DNA of 5,821 bases from Burkholderiaceae bacterium (GTDB lineage: Bacteria > Pseudomonadota > Gammaproteobacteria > Burkholderiales > Burkholderiaceae): positions 1 to 5,821 of the forward strand of contig CANISN010000113.1 in the NCBI GenBank assembly GCA_947470165.1. Direction: 5' to 3'. The notes beneath the pieces are model-generated. The model had not been told where the DNA came from. It did no database searches and saw only the letters and a list, made by a program, of their open reading frames with translations. The stretch's first letter is position 1, and every line of letters begins with the position of its first letter. Both the position numbers and the translations under genes were made by a program. Positions 1-5,821 of the stretch are shown piece after piece.

Positions 1-1215
1 CATGGAGTGGATACTGGATTTTTAGTATTCAATCGCAAGACCTATCCTCGCTTGCTTCGCTTGTTTGAAGAAATCCAAGTTCCGATTGCACCATCAGAAA
101 TGTCTTTTTCGGTATCGATTGATAGCAGTCAAAAAACAGGGCACTCTAAAAAAATTGAGTGGGCTGGCAACGATCTCAATTCTTTTTTTGGACAAAGATC
201 AAACTTGCTTTCGCTCTCCTTTTGGAGAATGGCCTATGACATCTTGCGCTTTAATCGTCTTGCTACTCAACTAGCCGAAGAGCAAATCACCGCTAAGCTT
301 GAATACTCAGAGCCAGACGAGCGTATTAAGGACTTTCTAGATCGCAATCGCTTTAGCACCAGCTTTAGAGAAAATTATTTCTTGCCGATGATTGGCGCAA
401 TCTGGTCATGCTCCGTTGAGCAAATGCTAGAGTTTCCCATTCAAACTATGGTGCGATTCTGCCATAACCATGGCCTTTTGCAAATTCAGAATCGCCCGCA
501 ATGGCTTACAGTACAGGGTGGATCACGAGAGTATGTGAAGCTTCTGGTAGCTGCTCTAGAAAAACATCATGTGAAGGTTTTACGAGAATCGGTTAACCGC
601 GTCAATGCGAGCCAAACAGAACAATCGCCAGTTGAAGTCATTACGGCTACTGGCTCATATTGGTTTGATGAAGTCGTAATGGCCTGTCATAGTGATCAAG
701 CTTTAGATTTAGTACACGGCATCCCGCAAGAGGCCCGAAATATTCTGGCATCGATTCCCTATCAAAAGAACCGCGCAATTTTGCATACAGATACGAACTT
801 CTTACCTGCTAATGAACGTTGCTGGGCAGCCTGGAATTACACAGCAAAGTCTGGCTCAACACCCACTACACAAAAACATGTGAGCGTGAATTACTTAATA
901 AACCGTTTACAGCCCTTGCCTAAAGTACTTCAAAATACGCAAATTATTGTGAGCTTAAATCCACTTACGGATCCAAACCCACAGTTAGTCCATGAAGAAA
1001 TTCATTACTCACATCCGTTATTTGATATGCGTGCGGTGCAGGCGCAAAAAGAGTTGCCTTTGATTCAGGGCAACTCCTCTATCTGGTATTGCGGTGCATG
1101 GACAGGTTTTGGCTTCCATGAGGATGGTTTGCGCTCCGGTGAGTTAGTAGCTAAAGATCTCATGGAAAGTGTTGCTCACAGCGTTCAAGCAAACTCCACC
1201 CAAGATTTTCAATAA
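1..1215 (+). CDS. FAD-dependent amine-oxidase-like oxidoreductase (COG2907 type), 5' partial
   Basis: The reading frame is open from the first base; 404 residues are visible. The GTG at 7 is not the start: it encodes the Val of the family motif VDTGFLVFN (visible residues 3-11), which normally lies some 50 residues into the protein. The N-terminal dinucleotide-binding GxGxxG segment is therefore outside the window. Near the C-terminus the motif CGAWTGFGFHEDGLRSG (bases 1090-1140) is the typical closing FAD-contact segment of this flavoprotein family, annotated as 'NAD/FAD-binding protein' or 'amine oxidase'. No transmembrane segment is obvious. The family is related to phytoene-desaturase and amine-oxidase flavoproteins and often sits beside CFA-synthase genes, so a role in oxidising, desaturating or reducing a lipid acyl chain is likely, but the substrate is inferred only. 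The stop codon TAA directly abuts the ATG of the DUF1365 gene. Family assignment is firm; the reaction is not. Confidence 0.88.
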   Translation, partial: HGVDTGFLVFNRKTYPRLLRLFEEIQVPIAPSEMSFSVSIDSSQKTGHSKKIEWAGNDLNSFFGQRSNLLSLSFWRMAYDILRFNRLATQLAEEQITAKLEYSEPDERIKDFLDRNRFSTSFRENYFLPMIGAIWSCSVEQMLEFPIQTMVRFCHNHGLLQIQNRPQWLTVQGGSREYVKLLVAALEKHHVKVLRESVNRVNASQTEQSPVEVITATGSYWFDEVVMACHSDQALDLVHGIPQEARNILASIPYQKNRAILHTDTNFLPANERCWAAWNYTAKSGSTPTTQKHVSVNYLINRLQPLPKVLQNTQIIVSLNPLTDPNPQLVHEEIHYSHPLFDMRAVQAQKELPLIQGNSSIWYCGAWTGFGFHEDGLRSGELVAKDLMESVAHSVQANSTQDFQ

Positions 1216-2001
1216 ATGAATTTGCCAACTATTAATGTGGGAGCGGTAATGCATCGGCGTTTTCGTCCCGCCCAAAATGCATTTGCTTATGGTGTCTTTA
1301 CTGTGTCCATTCCAATGTATGCGCGCAAAGCAGACAAAAGATTGCTGAGTAAACATGGGTTGAGTGACAATCGATTTGGTCTTTTTTCCTTCTTCGATCA
1401 AGATCATGGAGTGGGCAACAAAGATAGTCTTGCCTGGATCGAGAAGATCCTTCAAGAAAATCACATTTACGCTGTAGACGGTGAAATTTGGCTACAAACC
1501 TTCCCGCGGGTGCTCGGCTATGTATTTAATCCGGTGAGCTTTTGGATCTGTACGAGAGCTGATGGGCAAGTCCAAGCAGTACTCGCAGAGGTAAATAACA
1601 CCTTTGGTGAGCGCCACTGCTACCTCCTTCATCATGATTCTGGTGCAGCACTGAAATCTGGCGAGACTCTTGTTAGCAAAAAAGTGTTCCATGTGTCACC
1701 TTTCTGCGATGTCCGCGGGGACTATCACTTTCGCTTTTTATTTCCCCAAGATAGCAACTCAAAAAGAAATGTCGTCTGTCGTATTGAGCTCCATGAGGAT
1801 GGTGCCCCACTGATTAATACCAGCATCAGTGGCTTAACCCAACCCCTTAGCAAAGGTGCTCTGTACCTCGCATTTCTGCGCTACCCTTTGATGAGTCTGG
1901 GCGTCATTGGTAGAATCCATTGGCAAGCATTAAAATTGTGGCTAAAAGGCGTCCCTTTTTACTCAAAACCAAAACCACCAGAACTTGAAATTACCCGATG
2001 A
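1216..2001 (+). CDS. DUF1365 family protein (COG3496), function unknown
   Basis: A 261-residue protein of typical length for DUF1365 (Pfam PF07103). Family signatures seen in order: GAVMHRRFRP (9-18), FGLFSFFDQDHG (54-65), FPRVLGYVFNPVSFW (96-110), EVNNTFGERH (125-134), KVFHVSPF (156-163) and a C-terminal block with YPL (223-225) and IHWQALKLWLKG (234-245). The invariant-looking His, Asp, Asn and Arg residues suggest an enzyme or ligand-binding fold, but no reaction is established to my knowledge. No signal peptide is evident; the C-terminal part is hydrophobic and basic, compatible with membrane association. The ATG at 1216 abuts the upstream stop with no good Shine-Dalgarno, implying translational coupling; I chose it because the family motif begins before the next Met. 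A second ATG at 1249 has a better ribosome site. The gene ends in an ATGA overlap with the CFA-like gene. Its position suggests a partner role in acyl-chain modification. Confidence 0.9.
   Translation: MNLPTINVGAVMHRRFRPAQNAFAYGVFTVSIPMYARKADKRLLSKHGLSDNRFGLFSFFDQDHGVGNKDSLAWIEKILQENHIYAVDGEIWLQTFPRVLGYVFNPVSFWICTRADGQVQAVLAEVNNTFGERHCYLLHHDSGAALKSGETLVSKKVFHVSPFCDVRGDYHFRFLFPQDSNSKRNVVCRIELHEDGAPLINTSISGLTQPLSKGALYLAFLRYPLMSLGVIGRIHWQALKLWLKGVPFYSKPKPPELEITR
1239..1243 (+). promoter_or_regulatory. possible internal ribosome binding site before Met12 of the DUF1365 gene
   Basis: GGGAG lies 5 nt before an in-frame ATG at 1249, a better ribosome site than anything before the ATG at 1216. Starting at 1249 would delete 11 residues including the GAV that precedes the conserved His13, so I still prefer 1216. 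Use of the internal site, alone or in addition, cannot be excluded. Confidence 0.35.
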
Positions 2002-3293
2002 ATCGCCCCGGTCAATCATTATTGTCTCGCCTCATCTTCTCTCGTCCAGAGAGGCTAGAATCTAAACACCAGCAGCATCGTTCGAGTACTGCAACCTTAT
2101 TTGGCCTGCTGTCTCGATTGTCCAGCGGATATCTTGTACTCACCCTACCGAATAAAGAAATAATAGAGTTCGGTAATCGCGCGGATCAACTTCATGCAGA
2201 AATTCAGGTCCTAGATTGGTCTGTCTTTAGGCAAGTGTTGTCTCATGGTGATATTGGCTTCGCCGAGAGCTATATTCGTGGTGAATGGAATACCCCTGAT
2301 CTGAAAGCTGTCCTGGAGCTCGTCATTCGCAATCGCACCACCCTAGAAAAAGTAATTTATGGAAACTGGCTTGGCTCTTTAGCTTACCGCCTGAGGCATT
2401 GGTTTAGGGATAACTCAAAATCTGGTAGCCGTAAAAATATTCATGCGCACTATGATTTAGGCAATGCCTTCTACACACTCTGGCTAGATCCCACCATGAG
2501 CTATTCCAGTGCATGGTTTCCTGAGATTGATAAACCATCACTGATGGACGCGCAGCGCGCTAAGATCCAGAAAATTCTTGATTCCATTAACGTCAAAGCT
2601 GGGGATAAAATTCTAGAAATAGGTTGTGGCTGGGGCGGCTTCATGGAAGAAGCTTTGCGCAATAATAATCAGATTACTGGCCTGACCTTATCCACAGAAC
2701 AAAAAGATTTTGCTGAGTCTCGACTTCAAAAAGTCTCAGCAGAATTGAGTAGCCCGAAAAATTTCGAAGTTCGTCTTCAAGACTATCGTGACTGTGCGGA
2801 GCAATATGATGGCATTGCCTCCATTGAAATGTTTGAAGCGGTTGGCGAAAATCATTGGGGTGAGTATTTCCAAACCATTGCGAAACGACTCAAAGCTGGT
2901 GGAAAGGCTTGTATTCAAACTATTGTGATCGCTGAGGATCTATTTGATCGCTATCGCCACAGTACTGACTTTATCCAGCAATATGTTTTTCCTGGAGGCA
3001 TGCTGCCATCGCCTTCTAAATTTAAAGCTGCTGCAGCTAGCGCTGGCCTAGAAGTGGAAGCAGAGTTTGCCTTTGGCGCCGACTACGCAAAAACCTTATG
3101 TCTCTGGCGTGATAGCTTTAATCAAAAGATTGATGAAATTTATCGATTAGGGTTTGATGAGGCTTTTATTCGTCTCTGGAATTTCTATCTGATGTATTGC
3201 GCAGCTGGTTTTTCTGAAAAGAATATTGATGTCGTACAGTACACTTTAAAACATCAGGCTCCTCATCCTTTTAGCGATGTACTTACACCATGA
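1998..3293 (+). CDS. cyclopropane-fatty-acyl-phospholipid synthase-like SAM methyltransferase
   Basis: A 431-residue member of the CFA synthase family (COG2230), somewhat longer than E. coli Cfa (382). The N-terminal lipid-binding part includes YIRGEW (92-97); then come HYDLGN (151-156), MSYSSAWF (167-174), the SAM-binding motif ILEIGCGWGG (205-214), MFEAVG (278-283), QQYVFPGGMLPS (327-338) and FGADY (359-363). The family transfers the SAM methyl group to a double bond of a phospholipid acyl chain at the inner membrane. Compared from memory with E. coli Cfa, the bicarbonate ligands Glu239 and Tyr317 are kept (Glu280, Tyr363), but Cys139 is replaced by Ser171 and His266 by Gln307. The product may thus be a methylene or methyl branch rather than a cyclopropane, so I give no symbol. 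The start overlaps the DUF1365 stop (ATGA) and the stop overlaps the SDR start (ATGA), indicating coupling. Family certain, exact product open. Confidence 0.92.
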   Translation: MNRPGQSLLSRLIFSRPERLESKHQQHRSSTATLFGLLSRLSSGYLVLTLPNKEIIEFGNRADQLHAEIQVLDWSVFRQVLSHGDIGFAESYIRGEWNTPDLKAVLELVIRNRTTLEKVIYGNWLGSLAYRLRHWFRDNSKSGSRKNIHAHYDLGNAFYTLWLDPTMSYSSAWFPEIDKPSLMDAQRAKIQKILDSINVKAGDKILEIGCGWGGFMEEALRNNNQITGLTLSTEQKDFAESRLQKVSAELSSPKNFEVRLQDYRDCAEQYDGIASIEMFEAVGENHWGEYFQTIAKRLKAGGKACIQTIVIAEDLFDRYRHSTDFIQQYVFPGGMLPSPSKFKAAAASAGLEVEAEFAFGADYAKTLCLWRDSFNQKIDEIYRLGFDEAFIRLWNFYLMYCAAGFSEKNIDVVQYTLKHQAPHPFSDVLTP

Positions 3294-4066
3294 AACAACA
3301 GGGACTCAAGAATTTTTTAGAAAAGCGTATCTGGGTGATTGGTGCCTCTAGCGGAATCGGTGAAGCCTGCGCCACTGCTTTAATAGCAGCAGGGGCCAAA
3401 GTAGCACTCTCGAGCCGTCGTGCCGAGCGCTTAAACGCTCTCGTACAATTTGGAGACAAAGAGCAAACCATAGTGCTTCCTCTAGATGTAACCAATCAAG
3501 AGCAGCTAGAGTCTGCTTATCAATCCATTCTAAAAGGCTGGGGTGGTCTTGATTTGCTGCTCTTTGTTTCAGGTGTGTACACACCATTGCGTGCCGATAA
3601 TTTTGACTTTACTGTTGCACAAAAAACAATTGATGCAAATTTACTAGGCCCAATGCGAGCGGTCGGAGTGGTCTTACCTAATATGCTGAAGGCTCATGCT
3701 GGTCATATTGCTATTGTTGGTAGTGTGGCAGGTTACAGCGGGCTCCCAAAAGCTTTGGCTTATGGACCCAGTAAAGCTGGGATTATTAATTTCTGTGAAA
3801 CCCTCTATTACGACTTACTACCGCAAGGAGTCAGCGTCCACATGATCTCTCCAGGATTTGTGGCTACTGAAGCTACAGCTCAAAATGATTTTGAGATGCC
3901 AGCACTGATTACTGCAAATGAGGCTGCTAAAGAAATTCTAGAAGGCATTCAAGCTGGGAAATTTGATATTCATTTCCCTAAACGGTTTTCAGGATTCTTA
4001 AAGTTCCTCAGAATCTTGCCATACCCAATTTACTTTTGGATCATACGACGCTTCGTGAAAATCTAA
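3290..4066 (+). CDS. short-chain dehydrogenase/reductase (SDR)
   Basis: A 258-residue classical-type SDR with a Rossmann fold. The cofactor motif GASSGIG is at 18-24. Arg43-Arg44 after the second strand suggests NADP(H) preference, and LDV at 65-67 contacts the adenine. The catalytic tetrad is present: Asn117, Ser145 (GSVAG), Tyr158 and Lys162 (YGPSK), followed by the SPGF segment (187-190). The usual NNAG stretch is replaced by FVSG (92-95), a degenerate form. The C-terminal tail (about 236-258) is rich in aromatic and hydrophobic residues flanked by Lys and Arg, as in SDRs that sit on membranes and act on lipids. The start overlaps the CFA-like stop as ATGA with no Shine-Dalgarno of its own. 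A ketoreductase or dehydrogenase step in the same lipid pathway is inferred from position; the substrate is unknown. It ends 10 bp from the convergent dsbA stop. Confidence 0.9.
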   Translation: MKQQGLKNFLEKRIWVIGASSGIGEACATALIAAGAKVALSSRRAERLNALVQFGDKEQTIVLPLDVTNQEQLESAYQSILKGWGGLDLLLFVSGVYTPLRADNFDFTVAQKTIDANLLGPMRAVGVVLPNMLKAHAGHIAIVGSVAGYSGLPKALAYGPSKAGIINFCETLYYDLLPQGVSVHMISPGFVATEATAQNDFEMPALITANEAAKEILEGIQAGKFDIHFPKRFSGFLKFLRILPYPIYFWIIRRFVKI

Positions 4067-4076
4067 AGTCAGTAAA

Positions 4077-4739
4077 TTATTTGAACTTATCCTTTCGGAT
4101 TTTTTGCTCCAAGTGTTCCATTACTGAAATCGCCTTAGCTTTAGTTCCAGCAATTGATGGAGAGGTCACATAGCGACCCTGCATCACAATCGTTGGAACA
4201 CCATCAATACGATATGCATCGGCCATCTGTCTTGCAGCACGAGCTTTAGATACAACAGCAAATGAACGATAAGTCGCCAAGAAAGCATTGCGATCTATGC
4301 CTTGAGAAGCCGCCCAATCTGCAATCTCATTTTCTGTCATCAAACGCTTATTCTCTTTGTGCATGGCATACATCACTTTGTCATTCAATGCATCGCCTTT
4401 ACCCATGGCTTCTAAGGCATAGAACAACTGACTATGTGGCATGAAGTCGTCACGGAAAGCAACTGGTACTTTGCGGAAGATCACATCCTTAGGCTGGCGC
4501 TTAAGCCATGCATTTAACTCGGGCTCAAAGTCATAGCAGTGCGGGCAGCCATACCAAAAGAACTCGATAACCTCAACTTTGCCTTTAGATTCAAGCGGCT
4601 GAGGGGTAGGCAAAATACGGTAATCAAATCCCTCTTCGATCTTAGGGCTTTGAGCGCCCGAAAGACCAGAAAAAGAAATTGCCAAACCGAGGGCGGCGGC
4701 AGATAAAAGGGTTCGCTTCGATTTAGATAAGGTATTCAT
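4077..4739 (-). CDS. dsbA: periplasmic thiol:disulfide interchange protein DsbA
   Basis: A 220-residue thioredoxin-fold oxidase that introduces disulfide bonds into secreted proteins in the periplasm and is normally re-oxidised by DsbB. A signal peptide is seen: basic start with Lys6, Lys8 and Arg9, a hydrophobic stretch at about 11-26, and likely cleavage after SGA (27-29). The active site CPHC is at 65-68 within EFFWYGCPHCYDFEP, the classical DsbA dipeptide, and the cis-Pro loop VPT is at 181-183. A helical insertion lies between them, as expected. Length fits betaproteobacterial DsbA. The ATG overlaps the stop of the upstream SPOR-domain gene (ATGA) and has no clear Shine-Dalgarno, so it is probably translated by coupling. 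DsbL or another paralogue is an alternative name, but CPHC and the genomic context favour the general DsbA. Confidence 0.94.
   Translation of the reverse strand: MNTLSKSKRTLLSAAALGLAISFSGLSGAQSPKIEEGFDYRILPTPQPLESKGKVEVIEFFWYGCPHCYDFEPELNAWLKRQPKDVIFRKVPVAFRDDFMPHSQLFYALEAMGKGDALNDKVMYAMHKENKRLMTENEIADWAASQGIDRNAFLATYRSFAVVSKARAARQMADAYRIDGVPTIVMQGRYVTSPSIAGTKAKAISVMEHLEQKIRKDKFK
4089..4105 (+). terminator. weak possible terminator of the lipid operon, inside the 3' end of dsbA
   Basis: ATCC-TTTC-GGAT forms a 4-bp stem with a 4-nt loop, followed by six T on the + strand. It lies 23 bp past the SDR stop and within the last codons of the convergent dsbA. The stem is short, so this is a marginal intrinsic terminator; Rho-dependent ending or read-through antisense to dsbA is equally possible. 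Confidence 0.25.
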
Positions 4740-5350
4740 GATTTGCTAGATTTAATAACACTCGTTTTAACACCCATACTATTAAGCTTATCTCGCACGG
4801 GATTGCTTTCTTCAACACTGTTATACGGACCAACTCGAACGCGCCAGAGTGTATTGCCATCACTATTGATCTCACTCAATTGTGACTGAATGCCTTGAAT
4901 AGCTAAACTTGCTTTTTGCGCATCAGCATCAGCGCGCTTATTAAATGCGCCCACTTGTAAGAAATAAATTGCATCGGACTTGACTGCTGGAGATGCTATC
5001 GTTTCTACAGGCTTTTTACCACTAGCTAGATCCCCGATCGGGTCTGCTGCATTGGTAGCAGGTGCAGATGACTTTCCTTGCAAAGGTTTATTCAAATCTA
5101 GAGACTCTGCTGGGGATGTTTCTTCACCCTCTGCAGGCGTAGGGCCAGATTTAATCGTCAGCGGAAGATTAGGGGCTCTTACTCCGGGCCGCTCCTGTGG
5201 TGTATTCTTAGAAAGATAGAACGCAATCACAAATGCTGCGCCTAATCCAACCCCTAAGCCTAAAACAAAACCTAGGATGGTGCCGCCATACTCCGAACTA
5301 GAAGTATCAGCTTTGGGAATATAGCTAGCCTGTTGATTTATTTTTTTCAT
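4736..5350 (-). CDS. SPOR-domain membrane protein (FtsN-like)
   Basis: A 204-residue bitopic inner-membrane protein. A short cytoplasmic N-terminus (1-22) is followed by one Gly-rich transmembrane segment (about 23-46). Then comes a low-complexity periplasmic linker rich in Pro, Ala, Ser, Glu and Lys (about 48-124), and a C-terminal SPOR domain (about 126-200) with the paired motifs FLQVGAF (130-136) and RVRVGPY (170-176). SPOR domains bind denuded septal peptidoglycan, so a role at the division site like that of FtsN is plausible. Sequence similarity outside SPOR is too low to call FtsN itself. It lies between argS and dsbA, 52 bp after argS and overlapping dsbA by ATGA. The start at 5350 is supported by a GGAG Shine-Dalgarno 5 nt upstream and by the topology. 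A very short cytoplasmic tail is as expected for FtsN-type proteins. Confidence 0.88.
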   Translation of the reverse strand: MKKINQQASYIPKADTSSSEYGGTILGFVLGLGVGLGAAFVIAFYLSKNTPQERPGVRAPNLPLTIKSGPTPAEGEETSPAESLDLNKPLQGKSSAPATNAADPIGDLASGKKPVETIASPAVKSDAIYFLQVGAFNKRADADAQKASLAIQGIQSQLSEINSDGNTLWRVRVGPYNSVEESNPVRDKLNSMGVKTSVIKSSKS

Positions 5351-5355
5351 CGCAT

Positions 5356-5359
5356 CTCC
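5356..5359 (-). promoter_or_regulatory. Shine-Dalgarno site of the SPOR-domain gene
   Basis: GGAG on the minus strand, 5 nt before the ATG at 5350. It supports this start; an ATG 5 nt upstream (5355-5353) is out of frame. It is the clearest ribosome site in the window, in contrast to the other internal genes, which appear coupled. Confidence 0.7.
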
Positions 5360-5402
5360 AACCTTCTTTCTTACTTCTTAAGCACTACCAATCCCTCACA
5401 GC

Positions 5403-5821
5403 TTACATCTTAGCGGGTGCTGATACACCCAATACTTTTAAACCATTTTCTAGCACTTGACGAGTCGCTAAAAGCAAGGCTAACCGAGCAAACTTCAAGG
5501 CAGCATCATCTACTAAGACACGATCAGCATTATAGAAAGTGTGAAAATCTCCCGCTAAATCCCGTAAGTAAAAAGCTAGAGCATGGGGAGCTAAATCTGC
5601 GGCTGCATCAGTCAGCATTTCTGGATACTCGGCTAAGCGACGTAATAGATAGTCAGAGGCCTTGCTCTGCAGCAAAGAAAGGTCTGCTGATTGAAGGTCA
5701 GACACCTGACCGCCCCATTGGGCCAAGATAGAACAAATACGCGCATGGGCATACTGTACATAGAACACTGGGTTCTCATCATTTTGTTGCAATGCTAGAT
5801 CAATATCAAACACGAATTCAG
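5403..5821 (-). CDS. argS: arginyl-tRNA synthetase, C-terminal part (5' end beyond window)
   Basis: The last 138 residues of ArgS, the class I synthetase that charges tRNA-Arg in the cytoplasm. The frame remains open through the right edge (visible residues begin [14 protein letters not shown]). The GTG at 5813 is an internal Val codon, not a start. Diagnostic pieces are FDIDLA, the [17 protein letters not shown] segment (the DALR anticodon-binding domain with its YxQYAHAR signature), the [22 protein letters not shown] segment, and the ending [12 protein letters not shown], which closely resembles the C-terminus of other bacterial ArgS proteins. The catalytic domain with HIGH lies outside the window. 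The following 52-bp gap to the SPOR-domain gene shows no hairpin, so the three minus-strand genes may share a transcript. Confidence 0.95.
   Translation of the reverse strand, partial: EFVFDIDLALQQNDENPVFYVQYAHARICSILAQWGGQVSDLQSADLSLLQSKASDYLLRRLAEYPEMLTDAAADLAPHALAFYLRDLAGDFHTFYNADRVLVDDAALKFARLALLLATRQVLENGLKVLGVSAPAKM

Noticed and set aside
7..9. GTG as start codon of the first gene
   Set aside because: The frame is open upstream to base 1 and the codon encodes the conserved Val of VDTGF; the FAD-binding N-terminus must lie further upstream.
1144..1464. Minus-strand open frame of 106 codons across the flavoprotein/DUF1365 junction
   Set aside because: It overlaps two well-supported genes, has no recognisable domain and no family-like composition; a shadow frame.
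5033..5042. Perfect 10-bp palindrome CCCGATCGGG, possible operator
   Set aside because: It lies inside the SPOR gene linker coding for DPIGD, has no T-run and no nearby start; chance is sufficient.
4980..5219. Plus-strand open frame of 79 codons within the SPOR gene
   Set aside because: It is antisense to the Pro/Ala-rich linker, whose low complexity leaves the opposite strand free of stops; no domain seen.
5351..5402. Possible terminator or promoter in the gap between argS and the SPOR gene
   Set aside because: Only 52 bp, purine-rich on the coding strand, without a stem-loop or convincing -10/-35 pair; best read as an operon spacer with a ribosome site.
5417..5731. Plus-strand open frame of 104 codons antisense to argS
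   Set aside because: The opposite strand carries the clearly conserved ArgS C-terminus; the frame resembles no known protein.
5811..5813. GTG as start of the right-hand minus-strand gene
   Set aside because: The frame continues through the window edge and the residues match an internal part of ArgS.

Overview
The window looks like chromosomal DNA from a betaproteobacterium of the Burkholderiales, most likely Polynucleobacter or a close relative. The reasons are a moderate G+C content, the block argS / SPOR-domain protein / dsbA in that order, and the ArgS and DsbA sequence style. This taxonomic call is inference from memory, not a database result. Both outer genes are cut by the window edges.

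Left part (1-4066, + strand): four tightly packed genes. They encode an FAD-dependent, amine-oxidase-like oxidoreductase (N-terminus lost at the left edge), a DUF1365 protein, a cyclopropane-fatty-acid-synthase-like SAM methyltransferase, and a short-chain dehydrogenase/reductase (SDR). The first stop codon directly abuts the next ATG, and the next two junctions are ATGA overlaps, so the genes are almost certainly co-transcribed and translationally coupled. Together they look like a pathway that methylates, and then oxidises or reduces, acyl chains of membrane phospholipids. The exact product is unknown. The methyltransferase has lost two of the bicarbonate ligands known from E. coli Cfa, so a product other than a plain cyclopropane (a methylated, unsaturated or furan-type acyl chain) deserves consideration. 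The promoter and any regulator lie upstream of the window.

Right part (4077-5821, - strand): argS (only its C-terminal anticodon-binding end), a membrane-anchored SPOR-domain protein, and dsbA. They run convergently toward the lipid cluster. The SPOR and dsbA genes overlap by ATGA. This is a conserved housekeeping block: tRNA charging, a cell-division or peptidoglycan-binding protein, and periplasmic disulfide formation.

The two blocks meet tail to tail with only 10 bp between stop codons (4067-4076). No stretch over 300 bp lacks a gene. I saw no tRNA, rRNA, CRISPR array, insertion sequence or phage feature.
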